A stretch of 33,605 nucleotides of DNA from Anaerolineaceae bacterium UBA2274. GTDB lineage: Bacteria; Chloroflexota; Anaerolineae; Anaerolineales; Anaerolineaceae. This document shows positions 17,010 through 25,134 of this stretch, one piece after another (within the stretch, counting starts at the first letter, position 1; every line of letters starts with the position of its first letter). A program made the position numbers and the translations under genes. The stretch is taken from NCBI GenBank assembly GCA_002347705.1, contig DDWY01000056.1, positions 1-33,605 of the forward strand, written 5' to 3'. The notes beneath the pieces are model-generated. The model did not search any database and had not been told where the DNA came from. It saw only the letters and a program-made list of their open reading frames with translations.

Positions 17010-17774
17010 ATGGAAAAAAAATATCAAGGCTTACGTCGCTTTAATCTGTTCATGGGGTTCCTGCATCTTGTCCAGGGCGTACTCATGATTGTGCTCAGCA
17101 ATGACACAACTTATCCGATCTTTACGAATTTTCTGACATTCAATATTGAAACTCGAAAGCTGGTCCCTAACCCCACGCTTTTTTGGGACGTCCCCTTTGG
17201 CATTGCGGTGGCAATTTTCCTGCTCATTTCCGCCATGGCGCACTTCTACATCTCGACGATCGGCTACAAACGTTACACGGGCTACCTCGACCGCAAGATG
17301 AATCCTATTCGCTTCTACGAGTATGCCCTGAGCTCGTCGCTGATGATCGTCCTGATAGGGCAACTGGTTGGAATCTGGGATCTGGGAAGCATTATTCTGA
17401 TTTTCTTCCTGAATGCGACCATGAACCTGTTTGGCATTATGATGGAATATCATAACCAATACACTGAAAAAACCAACTGGCTGTCTTTTGTTTACGGCAG
17501 CGTGGCGGGGATCATTCCCTGGGTTGTGATCATGATCTACTTCCTCAGCGCACTCAACTCCGCAGGCGCCAAACCGCCGGCCTTTGTTTACGCGATTATT
17601 CCAACCATTTTTGTCTTCTTCAATTCCTTCGCGATCAACATGATCTTGCAGTACAAAAAGGTTGGCGCATGGAAGGACTACCTCGTGGGTGAGAGAGCCT
17701 ACATCATCCTCAGCCTGGCTGCCAAAACAGCCCTTGCATGGATGATCTTCGCGGGCACGCTCGCACCAATATAG
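17010..17774 (+). CDS. Heliorhodopsin
   Basis: 254-residue seven-helix retinal protein, full length. Diagnostic features: Lys239 in SLAAKTALAWMIF (helix 7 Schiff-base lysine), Glu104 in FYEYALSSS (helix 3 counter-ion), His19 and His78 at the positions of the two conserved cytoplasmic-side histidines (48C12 His23 and His80), and the NSFAI and GERAYIILSL segments of the family. Heliorhodopsins have inverted topology (N-terminus inside), slow photocycles and no pumping by the founding member; a photosensory or enzyme-regulating role is proposed. The ATG follows GAGG by 5 nt, and a strong terminator lies 17 nt after the stop, so it is monocistronic. No carotenoid-cleaving dioxygenase (blh/brp) is present here, so retinal must come from elsewhere. 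Divergent from the carotenoid-type operon. Confidence 0.97.
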   Translation: MEKKYQGLRRFNLFMGFLHLVQGVLMIVLSNDTTYPIFTNFLTFNIETRKLVPNPTLFWDVPFGIAVAIFLLISAMAHFYISTIGYKRYTGYLDRKMNPIRFYEYALSSSLMIVLIGQLVGIWDLGSIILIFFLNATMNLFGIMMEYHNQYTEKTNWLSFVYGSVAGIIPWVVIMIYFLSALNSAGAKPPAFVYAIIPTIFVFFNSFAINMILQYKKVGAWKDYLVGERAYIILSLAAKTALAWMIFAGTLAPI

Positions 17775-17791
17775 ACCTCAATACCTTTACC

Positions 17792-17818
17792 AAGCCAGGC
17801 TCATCCCGAGCCTGGCTT
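17792..17818 (+). terminator. Rho-independent terminator of the heliorhodopsin gene
   Basis: AAGCCAGGCTC, ATCCC loop, GAGCCTGGCTT followed by TTTTTG: 11-bp perfect stem with a U-run. Confidence 0.95.
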
Positions 17819-17944
17819 TTTTTGTTTTTCCTCAAATGTGTGGCAAAGGTGTGAAACCTAAAAGGTAGAATACTTTGATTTGTGAGCCGATTTTTTTAAT
17901 GGCACCAAGTTTGCGTAGAGCGATCAGAGCGATCAAAATGAATG

Positions 17945-17975
17945 AATGGAGCTGGTCTTTTCAACCAGCTCCATT
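17945..17975. terminator. Hairpin at the end of the permease operon
   Basis: AATGGAGCTGGT and ACCAGCTCCATT form a perfect 12-bp stem with a 7-nt loop, 38 nt past the permease stop. On the minus strand there is no strong U-run, so it may be a 3'-end stabiliser rather than a classic terminator. Confidence 0.6.
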
Positions 17976-18012
17976 TTCTTGTTTATGACAAGCTACTTGG
18001 TAAAGAGCTTAA

Positions 18013-19392
18013 TTATGCATCTTCAAAGATATCTCTGGGTTTGCCGATGTTCAGCAAAGCATTCAGCAAGATACCAAAGATAGCGGCAGTTGCCAGGGCG
18101 GGCAGTTGCATTCCGAAGAATGGGATCATGCCGCCGAAGTGATACTGACCACCAATTGCGATGACAGAGATTGTGGCGATGACAGCGATATTTTTGGCGC
18201 TGAACATGTCAACCTGTTTGTCAATCATGATGGCGATACCCTGGGCAGCGATAGCGCCAAAGAGGTAGATCTCCAAGCCGCCGATAACGCTCAAGGGAAT
18301 GGAATAGATGGCTTTCACCAGGGGGGTGAAGCAGGCGATGATCATGGCGATGCTCGCGGCTGTGATCAACACAGGCACGGAGAACACGCGCGTGATTGCC
18401 ATGGCGCTGATGTTTTCACCATAGTTGGTTCCAGCAGGACCGCCCATGAAACCGGCTACCATGTCGCCAATACCATCACCGATCAAGTTGTCGCCAAGAC
18501 GATCTGCAAGATCATATTTCTTCTTGCTGCCGAGTTTCCTTGCCAGATCATTCACGTAGACATCCAACTGATAGATGTGCGCAGTGGATTCTGGAATGGT
18601 GGCAAGGGCAACAGGCATGATAGCGAGGGCGGCTGGCCAGTAGACCGTCGGAACGGTAAAGTGCGGCAGGGCAAAGATACCCTGGCTGGCGACAGTCTCA
18701 GGAAGCTGTCGGAAAAGATCACTACCAGTTGCGACAGTCAGGATGCCAGCGACAATTACGCCAACGATCATACCAAGGAAGAGCGGCAGTTGTGAGAGGA
18801 AGCCCTTGAGGTAAACCGAGAAAATGATGGTTGAAATCAAGGTGACCAGTGACACGATCCAGGGCAGATTGTTGACAAAACCAGGACCAGCAACTGCAGG
18901 GGCTGCGTCAGCCATGGCGTTCCCTGCCAAGGTCAGACCAATGACCATGGCAATGGGACCGGTAATTGAGGCGGGGAGCACTTTGTCAATCACATCCTTG
19001 CCAAGTTTCTTGACGAGGAAACCAGCAGCGATTGAAATCAGACCGGACATAACAATACCGAAGGTCACGATGGCGATCGTCTCATCCGGGAGGATTGCTA
19101 CACTCCCCAGGTAATCGGCACCGACCAAACCAACGATAGCTCCGATGTATGAGAAACTGGAGCCATAATAGAGAGGGATTTTGCCCTTGGTCACCAGGAT
19201 GAAACAGAGTGTGGCAAAACCGCTGGCAAAGATGGTAGTTGAAATATGGAATTTGGTGATGAGGGCTACGGTAATCGTAGCAGGGAACATGACAATGACC
19301 TGCTGGATTGCGTAGAGTAACAATTTCCAGAATGGAGGGGTCTCATCTGGAAGGTAACCTACAGTACTATCTGATTTAGTGAACCAACCCAT
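18013..19392 (-). CDS. NCS2 family uracil/xanthine-type permease
   Basis: 459-residue inner-membrane nucleobase:cation symporter-2, about 14 helices. Family marks: the TM1 segment IQQVIVMFPATITV, IPLYYGSSFSYIGA, the TM8 substrate site ESTAH (UraA Glu241/His245 region), and the TM10 motif GPAGTNYGENISAMAITRV containing the proton-coupling Glu of UraA. The usual QH pair of TM1 is QQ here (residues 30-31), so substrate choice may differ from UraA. It is the last gene of the apparent minus-strand operon with the three xanthine-dehydrogenase-family subunits, 168 nt behind the molybdopterin subunit. That implies import of the heterocycle those subunits oxidise. AGGAG precedes the ATG by about 8 nt. 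Confidence 0.88.
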   Translation of the reverse strand: MGWFTKSDSTVGYLPDETPPFWKLLLYAIQQVIVMFPATITVALITKFHISTTIFASGFATLCFILVTKGKIPLYYGSSFSYIGAIVGLVGADYLGSVAILPDETIAIVTFGIVMSGLISIAAGFLVKKLGKDVIDKVLPASITGPIAMVIGLTLAGNAMADAAPAVAGPGFVNNLPWIVSLVTLISTIIFSVYLKGFLSQLPLFLGMIVGVIVAGILTVATGSDLFRQLPETVASQGIFALPHFTVPTVYWPAALAIMPVALATIPESTAHIYQLDVYVNDLARKLGSKKKYDLADRLGDNLIGDGIGDMVAGFMGGPAGTNYGENISAMAITRVFSVPVLITAASIAMIIACFTPLVKAIYSIPLSVIGGLEIYLFGAIAAQGIAIMIDKQVDMFSAKNIAVIATISVIAIGGQYHFGGMIPFFGMQLPALATAAIFGILLNALLNIGKPRDIFEDA

Positions 19393-19488
19393 TATCTTTC
19401 TCCTTATATTTAGTAATAAAGTTTTATGATACTGTCAGTCGATTGCTAAAATATTATTTTTCTATAGATTTGCTCCTTTCCTCCCATC

Positions 19489-19514
19489 GCCATGCACCTT
19501 TTTGGGTGCATGGC
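19489..19514. promoter_or_regulatory. Hairpin between the molybdenum subunit and permease genes
   Basis: GCCATGCACC and GGTGCATGGC form a perfect 10-bp stem with a 6-nt loop, about 47-72 nt after the stop of the molybdopterin subunit. There is no U-run on the minus strand. It may tune permease expression relative to the enzyme by partial termination or RNA processing. Confidence 0.55.
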
Positions 19515-19560
19515 TTTGATGGGGGATGTCTGGTATGGTTGATTATTCAATCCTTATGTC

Positions 19561-21972
19561 CTAATAACAGCCAGGCAGGCAGTTGACATCAGTACAAAGG
19601 ATGGATTCCTTGCCGCTTAGAATGCCCAAAACGATAGCTTCCGGAGAAAGCGGCAACACATGAAAGTTTATGCCCAGGGCGTCATAAACTGCATTACCGA
19701 CTGCAGACGGAACCGAAATCATGGGGTGTTCTGCCACACCACGCGCGCCATAAGGGCCGTTTTTCTGTGGGTTTTCGATATAGATCGGAACCACTTCAAT
19801 TGGCATGTCTTTCATAGTTGGGATTTTATTGTCGGTAAATGAAGGATTCAAAAGGCGGTTATCCGGACTAAATTTGTAGCCTTCCAGTATTGCAGAGCCC
19901 AGACCTTGTAAAACACCTCCGCAGATCTGCCCATAGATCAATTTTTCATTAATAACCTGCCCAATATCAAAGGCTGAAGCCACTTTGAGGATTGTTATAC
20001 TGCCTGTTTCCACATCAACTTCCAAGTCTACTGCGTGGGCACCAAAGGTCCAAACAAGAGCTGGTTTTCCCTGACCAGTTTCATGGTCGAGGTTTGTCAG
20101 CCCATCTGCCATATAGACACCGTGTGAAATCAATGGTCCACCAATACCACTCCCGTCTGGATATTGATAGCCAAGAGCTAATTGTTCATAAGCAATGCGA
20201 CGTTCAGGGTTGTGAATATGATAGATATAGCCACCACCGTGTGCCAGATGGTCGGCAGTAGAGTGAAGCACCTGAGCGGCAATGTCTTTCATTTGGCGTA
20301 ACATGTCGCGACTGGCACGGATTACAGCATTACCGCCCATGAAAGTGTATTTGGAAGCGACTGTATTCCAGTCATAAGGATTGGTCTGGGTGCTTAAGTT
20401 TTCAACCACCTCGACCCTATCGATCGGGAGATCCAATTCCTGAGCGGCGATTTGAGCCATGGTAGTGTTTGCGCCCTGACCGTAATCAATTGCGCCAATC
20501 ATCATCTTGACCCGGCCATCACCCGTCATCTGCATAATAACAGAAGTCGAGGTGTTGGCTGGCATGGCAGGGGCTTTCTGAAGCACCGCGAAACCTTTCC
20601 CGCGCACCTTACCAGTTGCCCACTCTTTTCTCCGTTCCTCCTCGGTTTTGCGGCCAGTCCATCCAATTTCCTTGACGACTGCTGCAAGGCAATCTTTAAC
20701 ACTACCACTGCTCTCGCTAATCAACTCACCACTTATGGTTCGTGATCCAGGTTCCAGCAAGTTTTTCATGCGCAGGTCAAGTGGGTCTATTCCTAATCTT
20801 TGAGAAATGATGTCCATCTGGCGTTCGATCGTCCAGTGGGTTTCAAGATGCCCAAAACCACGGTAAGCTGTGCTGAAGACTTTATTGGTGTAGATGGTTT
20901 TGGATACTACAGCAGCATTTTCAATATCATAGGGCCCAATGCCTGAGTAAACCGCAGTTTTACCGACATTGACGCCGTAATCTGCATAAGCGCCGCTATC
21001 CCAATCGTAAACGACTTTGACAGCAGTGATCTTGCCATCTTTTTTTGCGCCAGTTATGATGTGACCGCGCATGCCAGCTCTTGTAGGAAGTTGGTTGAAT
21101 TCTTCTTCACGCGTTGGGATCAACTTAACGGGAGCTCCGTTGGCTGCTTTTGAAAGCAAAGTAGCAAGTGGTTCGAGATGAATACCGGCCTTTCCGCCGA
21201 AGGCTCCACCAACAAAGGGGATATTAACTTCAATATCTGACTCGGAGATTTTGAAACTATGCGCCAGCATTTGCCGCAGAGCAAAGGGGGATTGCGCTGA
21301 TGACCAGACAACAATCCTGTTGGAATATGGATCTGCCTGCACAATGGTCACATGAGTTTCCATGGGAGCGTGCGCTACAGCTGGCAGTGAGAATTCACTT
21401 TCAACTACAATATCTGCTTCTTGCAGAGCCTTGTCAACATCGCCTCGATTGGCTTTGTTCAAGCTGGCAATATTGGAGTCTTTTTGAGGGAAGAAAACAC
21501 CCTCAACATGTTTCAGCTCGTTGATATCCTCGTGAACAAGAATGTCACCGTCCAAGGCTTCATCAACATCGAGTACCGGCTTAAGAGGTTCGTAATCCAC
21601 TTTGATAAGGGAGATAGCCTTCTCGGCGGTTTGTAAATCAACCGCAGCTACAGCGGCAACAACTTCTCCCTGATAACGCGTTTCTCCCTTGGCCATCGCC
21701 AATTTATCCTGCATGTAGAGACCGACCAGGATGTCAGTTTCCTCACCGGTAATTACAGCCTTCACGCCTGGCAGTGCTTTGGCGGCACTGGTGTCTATTG
21801 AAAGAATTTTTGCCCGGGCATGTGGAGAGAGCAGCCATTTACCGTATAACATCCCCGGTAATTCCAGGTCAAAAGCGTACTGTGCCTGACCGGTTACCTT
21901 TTTTTGAGCATCTTTGCGAGAATAAGGCTGACCAACGTGTTTGTAATCCGATTGGTAATTTGAGTGATCCAT
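19561..21972 (-). CDS. Xanthine dehydrogenase family, molybdopterin-binding subunit
   Basis: 803-residue catalytic subunit of a molybdenum hydroxylase, which adds water-derived oxygen to an N-heterocycle. N-terminal a/b hammerhead domain (GQAQYAFDLELPGMLYGK) followed by the Moco-binding region: VGGAFGGKAG, AYRGFGHLETHWTIE and DYGQGANTTMAQIAAQEL. The C-terminal GARGVAEHP supplies the catalytic Glu748; the usual Pro after it is His. Length is normal for the split-subunit type. Its ATG overlaps the 2Fe-2S subunit stop by one base (TAATG), so the two are co-translated. It could act on xanthine, hypoxanthine, uracil, nicotinate or hydantoin-like rings. Context (NCS2 permease, PucR, FdrA group) points to purine-derived or related cyclic ureides, but substrate is inferred. 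Confidence 0.92.
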   Translation of the reverse strand: MDHSNYQSDYKHVGQPYSRKDAQKKVTGQAQYAFDLELPGMLYGKWLLSPHARAKILSIDTSAAKALPGVKAVITGEETDILVGLYMQDKLAMAKGETRYQGEVVAAVAAVDLQTAEKAISLIKVDYEPLKPVLDVDEALDGDILVHEDINELKHVEGVFFPQKDSNIASLNKANRGDVDKALQEADIVVESEFSLPAVAHAPMETHVTIVQADPYSNRIVVWSSAQSPFALRQMLAHSFKISESDIEVNIPFVGGAFGGKAGIHLEPLATLLSKAANGAPVKLIPTREEEFNQLPTRAGMRGHIITGAKKDGKITAVKVVYDWDSGAYADYGVNVGKTAVYSGIGPYDIENAAVVSKTIYTNKVFSTAYRGFGHLETHWTIERQMDIISQRLGIDPLDLRMKNLLEPGSRTISGELISESSGSVKDCLAAVVKEIGWTGRKTEEERRKEWATGKVRGKGFAVLQKAPAMPANTSTSVIMQMTGDGRVKMMIGAIDYGQGANTTMAQIAAQELDLPIDRVEVVENLSTQTNPYDWNTVASKYTFMGGNAVIRASRDMLRQMKDIAAQVLHSTADHLAHGGGYIYHIHNPERRIAYEQLALGYQYPDGSGIGGPLISHGVYMADGLTNLDHETGQGKPALVWTFGAHAVDLEVDVETGSITILKVASAFDIGQVINEKLIYGQICGGVLQGLGSAILEGYKFSPDNRLLNPSFTDNKIPTMKDMPIEVVPIYIENPQKNGPYGARGVAEHPMISVPSAVGNAVYDALGINFHVLPLSPEAIVLGILSGKESILCTDVNCLPGCY

Positions 21973-22508
21973 TATTTCTTCAACTCCTTTCGTTCACGCT
22001 CAGCCGCTTGTTTTACTGCCTTCAAGATGGGCAAGTATCCGGTGCAGCGGCATAAGTTGCCTGCCAAAGCCTCCTTGATTTCTTCTTCCGATGGATCAGG
22101 ATTACGGTCGAGAAGAGCCCGGGTGGACATTAGAAATCCTGGAGTGCAAAACCCGCATTGTAGGGCATCTTCGCTGATAAATTCTTCCTGCAAAATCGAA
22201 ATTCTGCCGTCTTTTGCCAGACCTTCAACAGTAAGGATCTCAGCTCCATCAGCTTCAATTGCCAGGATAATACAGGACGTCACAGCTTTGCCGTTCATGA
22301 TGACGGTGCATGCGCCGCATTCCCCTTCACCACAACTCTCTTTGGTGCCAAACAACTTAAGGCGATCACGAAGAAAATGAAGCAAGGTCATGGTGGGGTC
22401 AATTGTGTCACAGATCTCGACTCCATTAACTACGCAAGTCAGAGAAACTTTACGCTGGTTCGAAGCGATGTGCTCATCGAGCAAGGAACATTCCTTATGA
22501 TGAACCAT
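21972..22508 (-). CDS. Xanthine dehydrogenase family, 2Fe-2S subunit
   Basis: 178-residue electron-transfer subunit with both clusters intact. Plant-ferredoxin-type cluster: Cys59, Cys64, Cys67 and Cys79 (CGEGECGACTVI). Helical [2Fe-2S] domain: Cys118, Cys121, Cys153 and Cys155 (QCGFCTPGF and NLCRCTGY). It passes electrons from the molybdenum centre to FAD. An N-terminal extension of about 20 residues (with Cys7) precedes the ferredoxin fold. It overlaps the FAD subunit gene by 14 nt upstream and the molybdenum subunit by 1 nt downstream. Confidence 0.95.
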   Translation of the reverse strand: MVHHKECSLLDEHIASNQRKVSLTCVVNGVEICDTIDPTMTLLHFLRDRLKLFGTKESCGEGECGACTVIMNGKAVTSCIILAIEADGAEILTVEGLAKDGRISILQEEFISEDALQCGFCTPGFLMSTRALLDRNPDPSEEEIKEALAGNLCRCTGYLPILKAVKQAAERERKELKK

Positions 22509-23361
22509 GGTTATCCTCCTTTGTGATCAGGTGCGACAAGCCGCGTTTTAAAAGTACAGACGCCATTTGCATGCGGTATTGTGCTGAGGAGCGCACATCG
22601 GTGATTGGACGGATATGTTGTTTTATTTCTTCCGCAGCCCATTCAACCGTTTCTTGATTTAGTTCCCGCTCATTGATTTTTTCTTCAAGCGCGAAAAGTC
22701 GAAGAGGGGTCGGAGCAACGGCACAAATACCAATAGCCACCTTACCATCAGGCTTGATCCGGCTGGCCACACCAACTGTTGCGAGATCATGACCGCGGAG
22801 CCTTGCCTGGCGTAAGTAAATGCTCTTATCGCCATCTCCTGGATCGGGCAATTGCACCGAAATCACCAATTCGCCGCGCTGCAGCACTGTGCGTTTTACG
22901 CCAGTGAAGAACTCGTGTAGTGGAACCTGGCGCATGCCTTGAGTGCCAGCAATGTTGACCACAGCGTCGTATACCAACAAAGCGGGGGGGAGATCTGCGC
23001 CTGGGGAAGCATTACAGATATTCCCAACTACTGTGGCCCGGTTGCGCAGTAGGAACGATGCCAGCGATGCTGACGCCTGGTGCAGGGCAGGATATTTTGC
23101 CTTGACAACTTCCGAGTCGACCACAGTATTAACCACAACAGAAGCGCCGATTGTTAAACCACCGCCATCAATGAATTCAAATTCAGCCATCTCGGGGAGC
23201 CCTTTAATGTCCACTATGTGTTCAGCGTTGATGAGATTTCTGCGCAGCAGAATCATCAAATCGGTGCCGCCTGCCAGGACAAAGGATTTCTCTTCTTTCT
23301 CGAGATATTGAACTGCTTCAGTGAGGTTGTGGGGCTTAAGGTATTTAAACCTACTTAACAT
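22495..23361 (-). CDS. Xanthine dehydrogenase family, FAD-binding subunit
   Basis: 288-residue FAD subunit of the molybdenum hydroxylase (PF00941 plus C-terminal CO_deh_flav_C). FAD-binding marks are FVLAGGTDLMILLRR and the RNRATVVGNICNASPGADLPPALL stretch with TxGGNI-type and PGAD motifs. It hands electrons to NAD or another acceptor. The start is set at ATG 23361 (MLSRFKYLKP), with AGGAGG 7 nt upstream, instead of the ATG 30 nt earlier. First gene of the FAD, 2Fe-2S, molybdenum, permease operon; the upstream 199 nt carry two palindromes that may be operators. Confidence 0.93.
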   Translation of the reverse strand: MLSRFKYLKPHNLTEAVQYLEKEEKSFVLAGGTDLMILLRRNLINAEHIVDIKGLPEMAEFEFIDGGGLTIGASVVVNTVVDSEVVKAKYPALHQASASLASFLLRNRATVVGNICNASPGADLPPALLVYDAVVNIAGTQGMRQVPLHEFFTGVKRTVLQRGELVISVQLPDPGDGDKSIYLRQARLRGHDLATVGVASRIKPDGKVAIGICAVAPTPLRLFALEEKINERELNQETVEWAAEEIKQHIRPITDVRSSAQYRMQMASVLLKRGLSHLITKEDNHGSS

Positions 23362-23435
23362 TAAAAGCCTCCTTTTATACCCATAAACCATGTTCTTCGC
23401 TTTTTTTGCGCACTTGTTTATGGTTTTTGTGTGTG

Positions 23436-23457
23436 AGATATCAATAAATTAATATCT
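23436..23457. promoter_or_regulatory. 22-bp near-palindrome upstream of the dehydrogenase operon
   Basis: AGATAT...ATATCT arms enclose CAAT and ATTA, symmetrical apart from two arm mismatches and the centre. It is 75-96 nt before the FAD-subunit ATG, in the promoter region. Candidate operator, perhaps for the PucR regulator encoded nearby. Confidence 0.45.
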
Positions 23458-23506
23458 GATATGGTCGTAAGTACATCAATTCTAACATATAGCAATAAGA
23501 CTCCTG

Positions 23507-23524
23507 ATTGTTAATATTAACAAT
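23507..23524. promoter_or_regulatory. 18-bp perfect palindrome
   Basis: ATTGTTAATATTAACAAT reads the same on both strands. It lies 146-163 nt before the FAD-subunit start and 36 nt after the amidase stop. AT-rich symmetrical sites of this kind are typical homodimer operators; the binding protein is unknown. Confidence 0.5.
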
Positions 23525-23559
23525 TATTGAGCCTGATGATTGATAAATTTTAGAAAATA

Positions 23560-24951
23560 TCACAATGAATCACCCACCATTGGTGCTTGCCGTTTTGGAT
23601 ATTGCTGTTCATACTGGCTGGAAATTTCGATCAGACGAACCTCGCTGCCCGGCAGACCAAAGAGCTCAAAACCAACAGGTACGCCGATGGGAGCATGCGG
23701 TGTGGGAGCGGAGAAGCCAGCCGGCAGACAGATTGAAGGGAAGCCGGTAATTGCCGCGAGCGCTCCATTGCGCTGCAACTGACTCTCACCTACCCGGCAA
23801 ACCAGCTGCTGTTGGTGCGGAAAGATTAAGGCATCAAGCTGATGCGTGGCAAAGAGCGACTCGATCTGCTTTTGCAGTAAGGCGCGTTTTTCTAACCTTT
23901 CCCTGTACTCGGGCGCGCTTATGTCCAGCTGGTTGGCGTAAACGAGATTGTCCTTGATCCCGGGGTGGTGTAAGCCACTTTGCAAAATGGCATCAATGCT
24001 TGGATAAGGTGCATGAACAGATTCCAGGTAATGGTTGAGATGCGCTTTGAGTTCATATAAATGCACACTGATATTGTTGACCAAGTGATTGATCTCAATG
24101 CGATCCTCGATGTCGATAACCTCAAAATCCATCTCGCCCAATTCTTCCAACACCTGAGCCATGACATGGTTGACTTCCTCGTTTATCGGTTCGGAACCAA
24201 AAAAGGATCTGAGCACGCCGATCCTCGGTCTGCCCGACCCGTGGATTTCCGGCAAATCGCGGACAGCAATTACCTTCAAAACAGCGGCCGCGTCGGCAAC
24301 ATTGCGAGCCATCGGTCCGGCTGTATCCTGGGTGAGGGAGTAGGGCACAATGCCGTCAGCACTCACCAAGCCAACGCTTGGACGGATCCCCACCAGGTTA
24401 TTCGCGCTGGAGGGGGAGCGTATGGAATTGATCGTATCGGTTCCGATCCCGACCATGCCAAAATTAGCCGCCAGGGCAGCACCCGTGCCGCCGCTGGAGC
24501 CTCCTGGGGTACGGGTCAGGTCATAGGGATTGTAAGTCTGACCTTTGATTGAGCTGATCGATTCACCCCAGATGGCAAACTCGTGCAAATTTGTTTTTGC
24601 CAGGATGATCGCTCCGGCAGCTTTCAGGCGCTTCACCAGATCCGCATCCTTACCGGTTGAAAAGCCCTGCAGGCTCAAACTCCCGGCAGTAGTTGGCATA
24701 TCCGAAGTCTCGATATTGTCCTTAAGCAAGACCGGAACGCCGTGCAGGCTCCCACGCAACTTTCCTGTATCACGCAGATAGTCATCGCATTCTCTCGCCA
24801 ATTTAATCGCGGCTGGATTGACACAAATAATGCTGGATAGAACTTCATCAAATCGTTGGATCCGATCAAGGTAAAAGGCTACCAGATCTTCGGTAGTCAT
24901 TTGTTTTTCAAGCAAAAACTGGTGGTATGCGGTGATGTTGAGTTCCAACAT
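23560..24951 (-). CDS. Amidase signature family hydrolase
   Basis: 463-residue AS-family amidase. The Ser-cisSer-Lys triad is visible: Lys77 in PVLLKDNIET, the cis-Ser in PGGSSGG (residues 152-153) and Ser176 in DTINSIR. The usual GGS before the nucleophile reads INS here, so the oxyanion loop differs from GatA-type members. It hydrolyses a small amide or ureide to acid plus ammonia; substrate unknown. Context next to PucR and the FdrA/DUF1116/DUF2877 genes makes oxamate, allophanate-like or carbamoyl-amide substrates plausible, as inference. Divergent from pucR over 183 nt. ATG 24951 lacks a good ribosome site; TACAAT stands 6 nt before it, so a near-leaderless mRNA is possible. GatA is unlikely because gatB and gatC are absent. 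Confidence 0.86.
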   Translation of the reverse strand: MLELNITAYHQFLLEKQMTTEDLVAFYLDRIQRFDEVLSSIICVNPAAIKLARECDDYLRDTGKLRGSLHGVPVLLKDNIETSDMPTTAGSLSLQGFSTGKDADLVKRLKAAGAIILAKTNLHEFAIWGESISSIKGQTYNPYDLTRTPGGSSGGTGAALAANFGMVGIGTDTINSIRSPSSANNLVGIRPSVGLVSADGIVPYSLTQDTAGPMARNVADAAAVLKVIAVRDLPEIHGSGRPRIGVLRSFFGSEPINEEVNHVMAQVLEELGEMDFEVIDIEDRIEINHLVNNISVHLYELKAHLNHYLESVHAPYPSIDAILQSGLHHPGIKDNLVYANQLDISAPEYRERLEKRALLQKQIESLFATHQLDALIFPHQQQLVCRVGESQLQRNGALAAITGFPSICLPAGFSAPTPHAPIGVPVGFELFGLPGSEVRLIEISSQYEQQYPKRQAPMVGDSL

Positions 24952-25134
24952 GCCACTATTGTATCCTGAACTGTTTGATTGATTGCCAGAAATTGCTTCA
25001 TTTGCCTGTTTAAATGCTCACGTTGTGATAAATTAACAGAGATGAGCCTGAAACGACCTTTCTAATTGTACTGTTTTTACAATGAAACTATCAGGTTTTT
25101 TCGGTACAATATTTATCAGGATGAGAAACGAAAT

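Noticed and set aside
18106..18795. Plus-strand 229-codon frame opposite the permease
   Set aside because: Shadow of the NCS2 permease; the Asp/His/Gly-rich composition comes from complementing hydrophobic codons.
23560..24951. Amidase as glutamyl-tRNA amidotransferase subunit A (gatA)
   Set aside because: No gatB or gatC nearby, atypical nucleophile loop, and a catabolic context.
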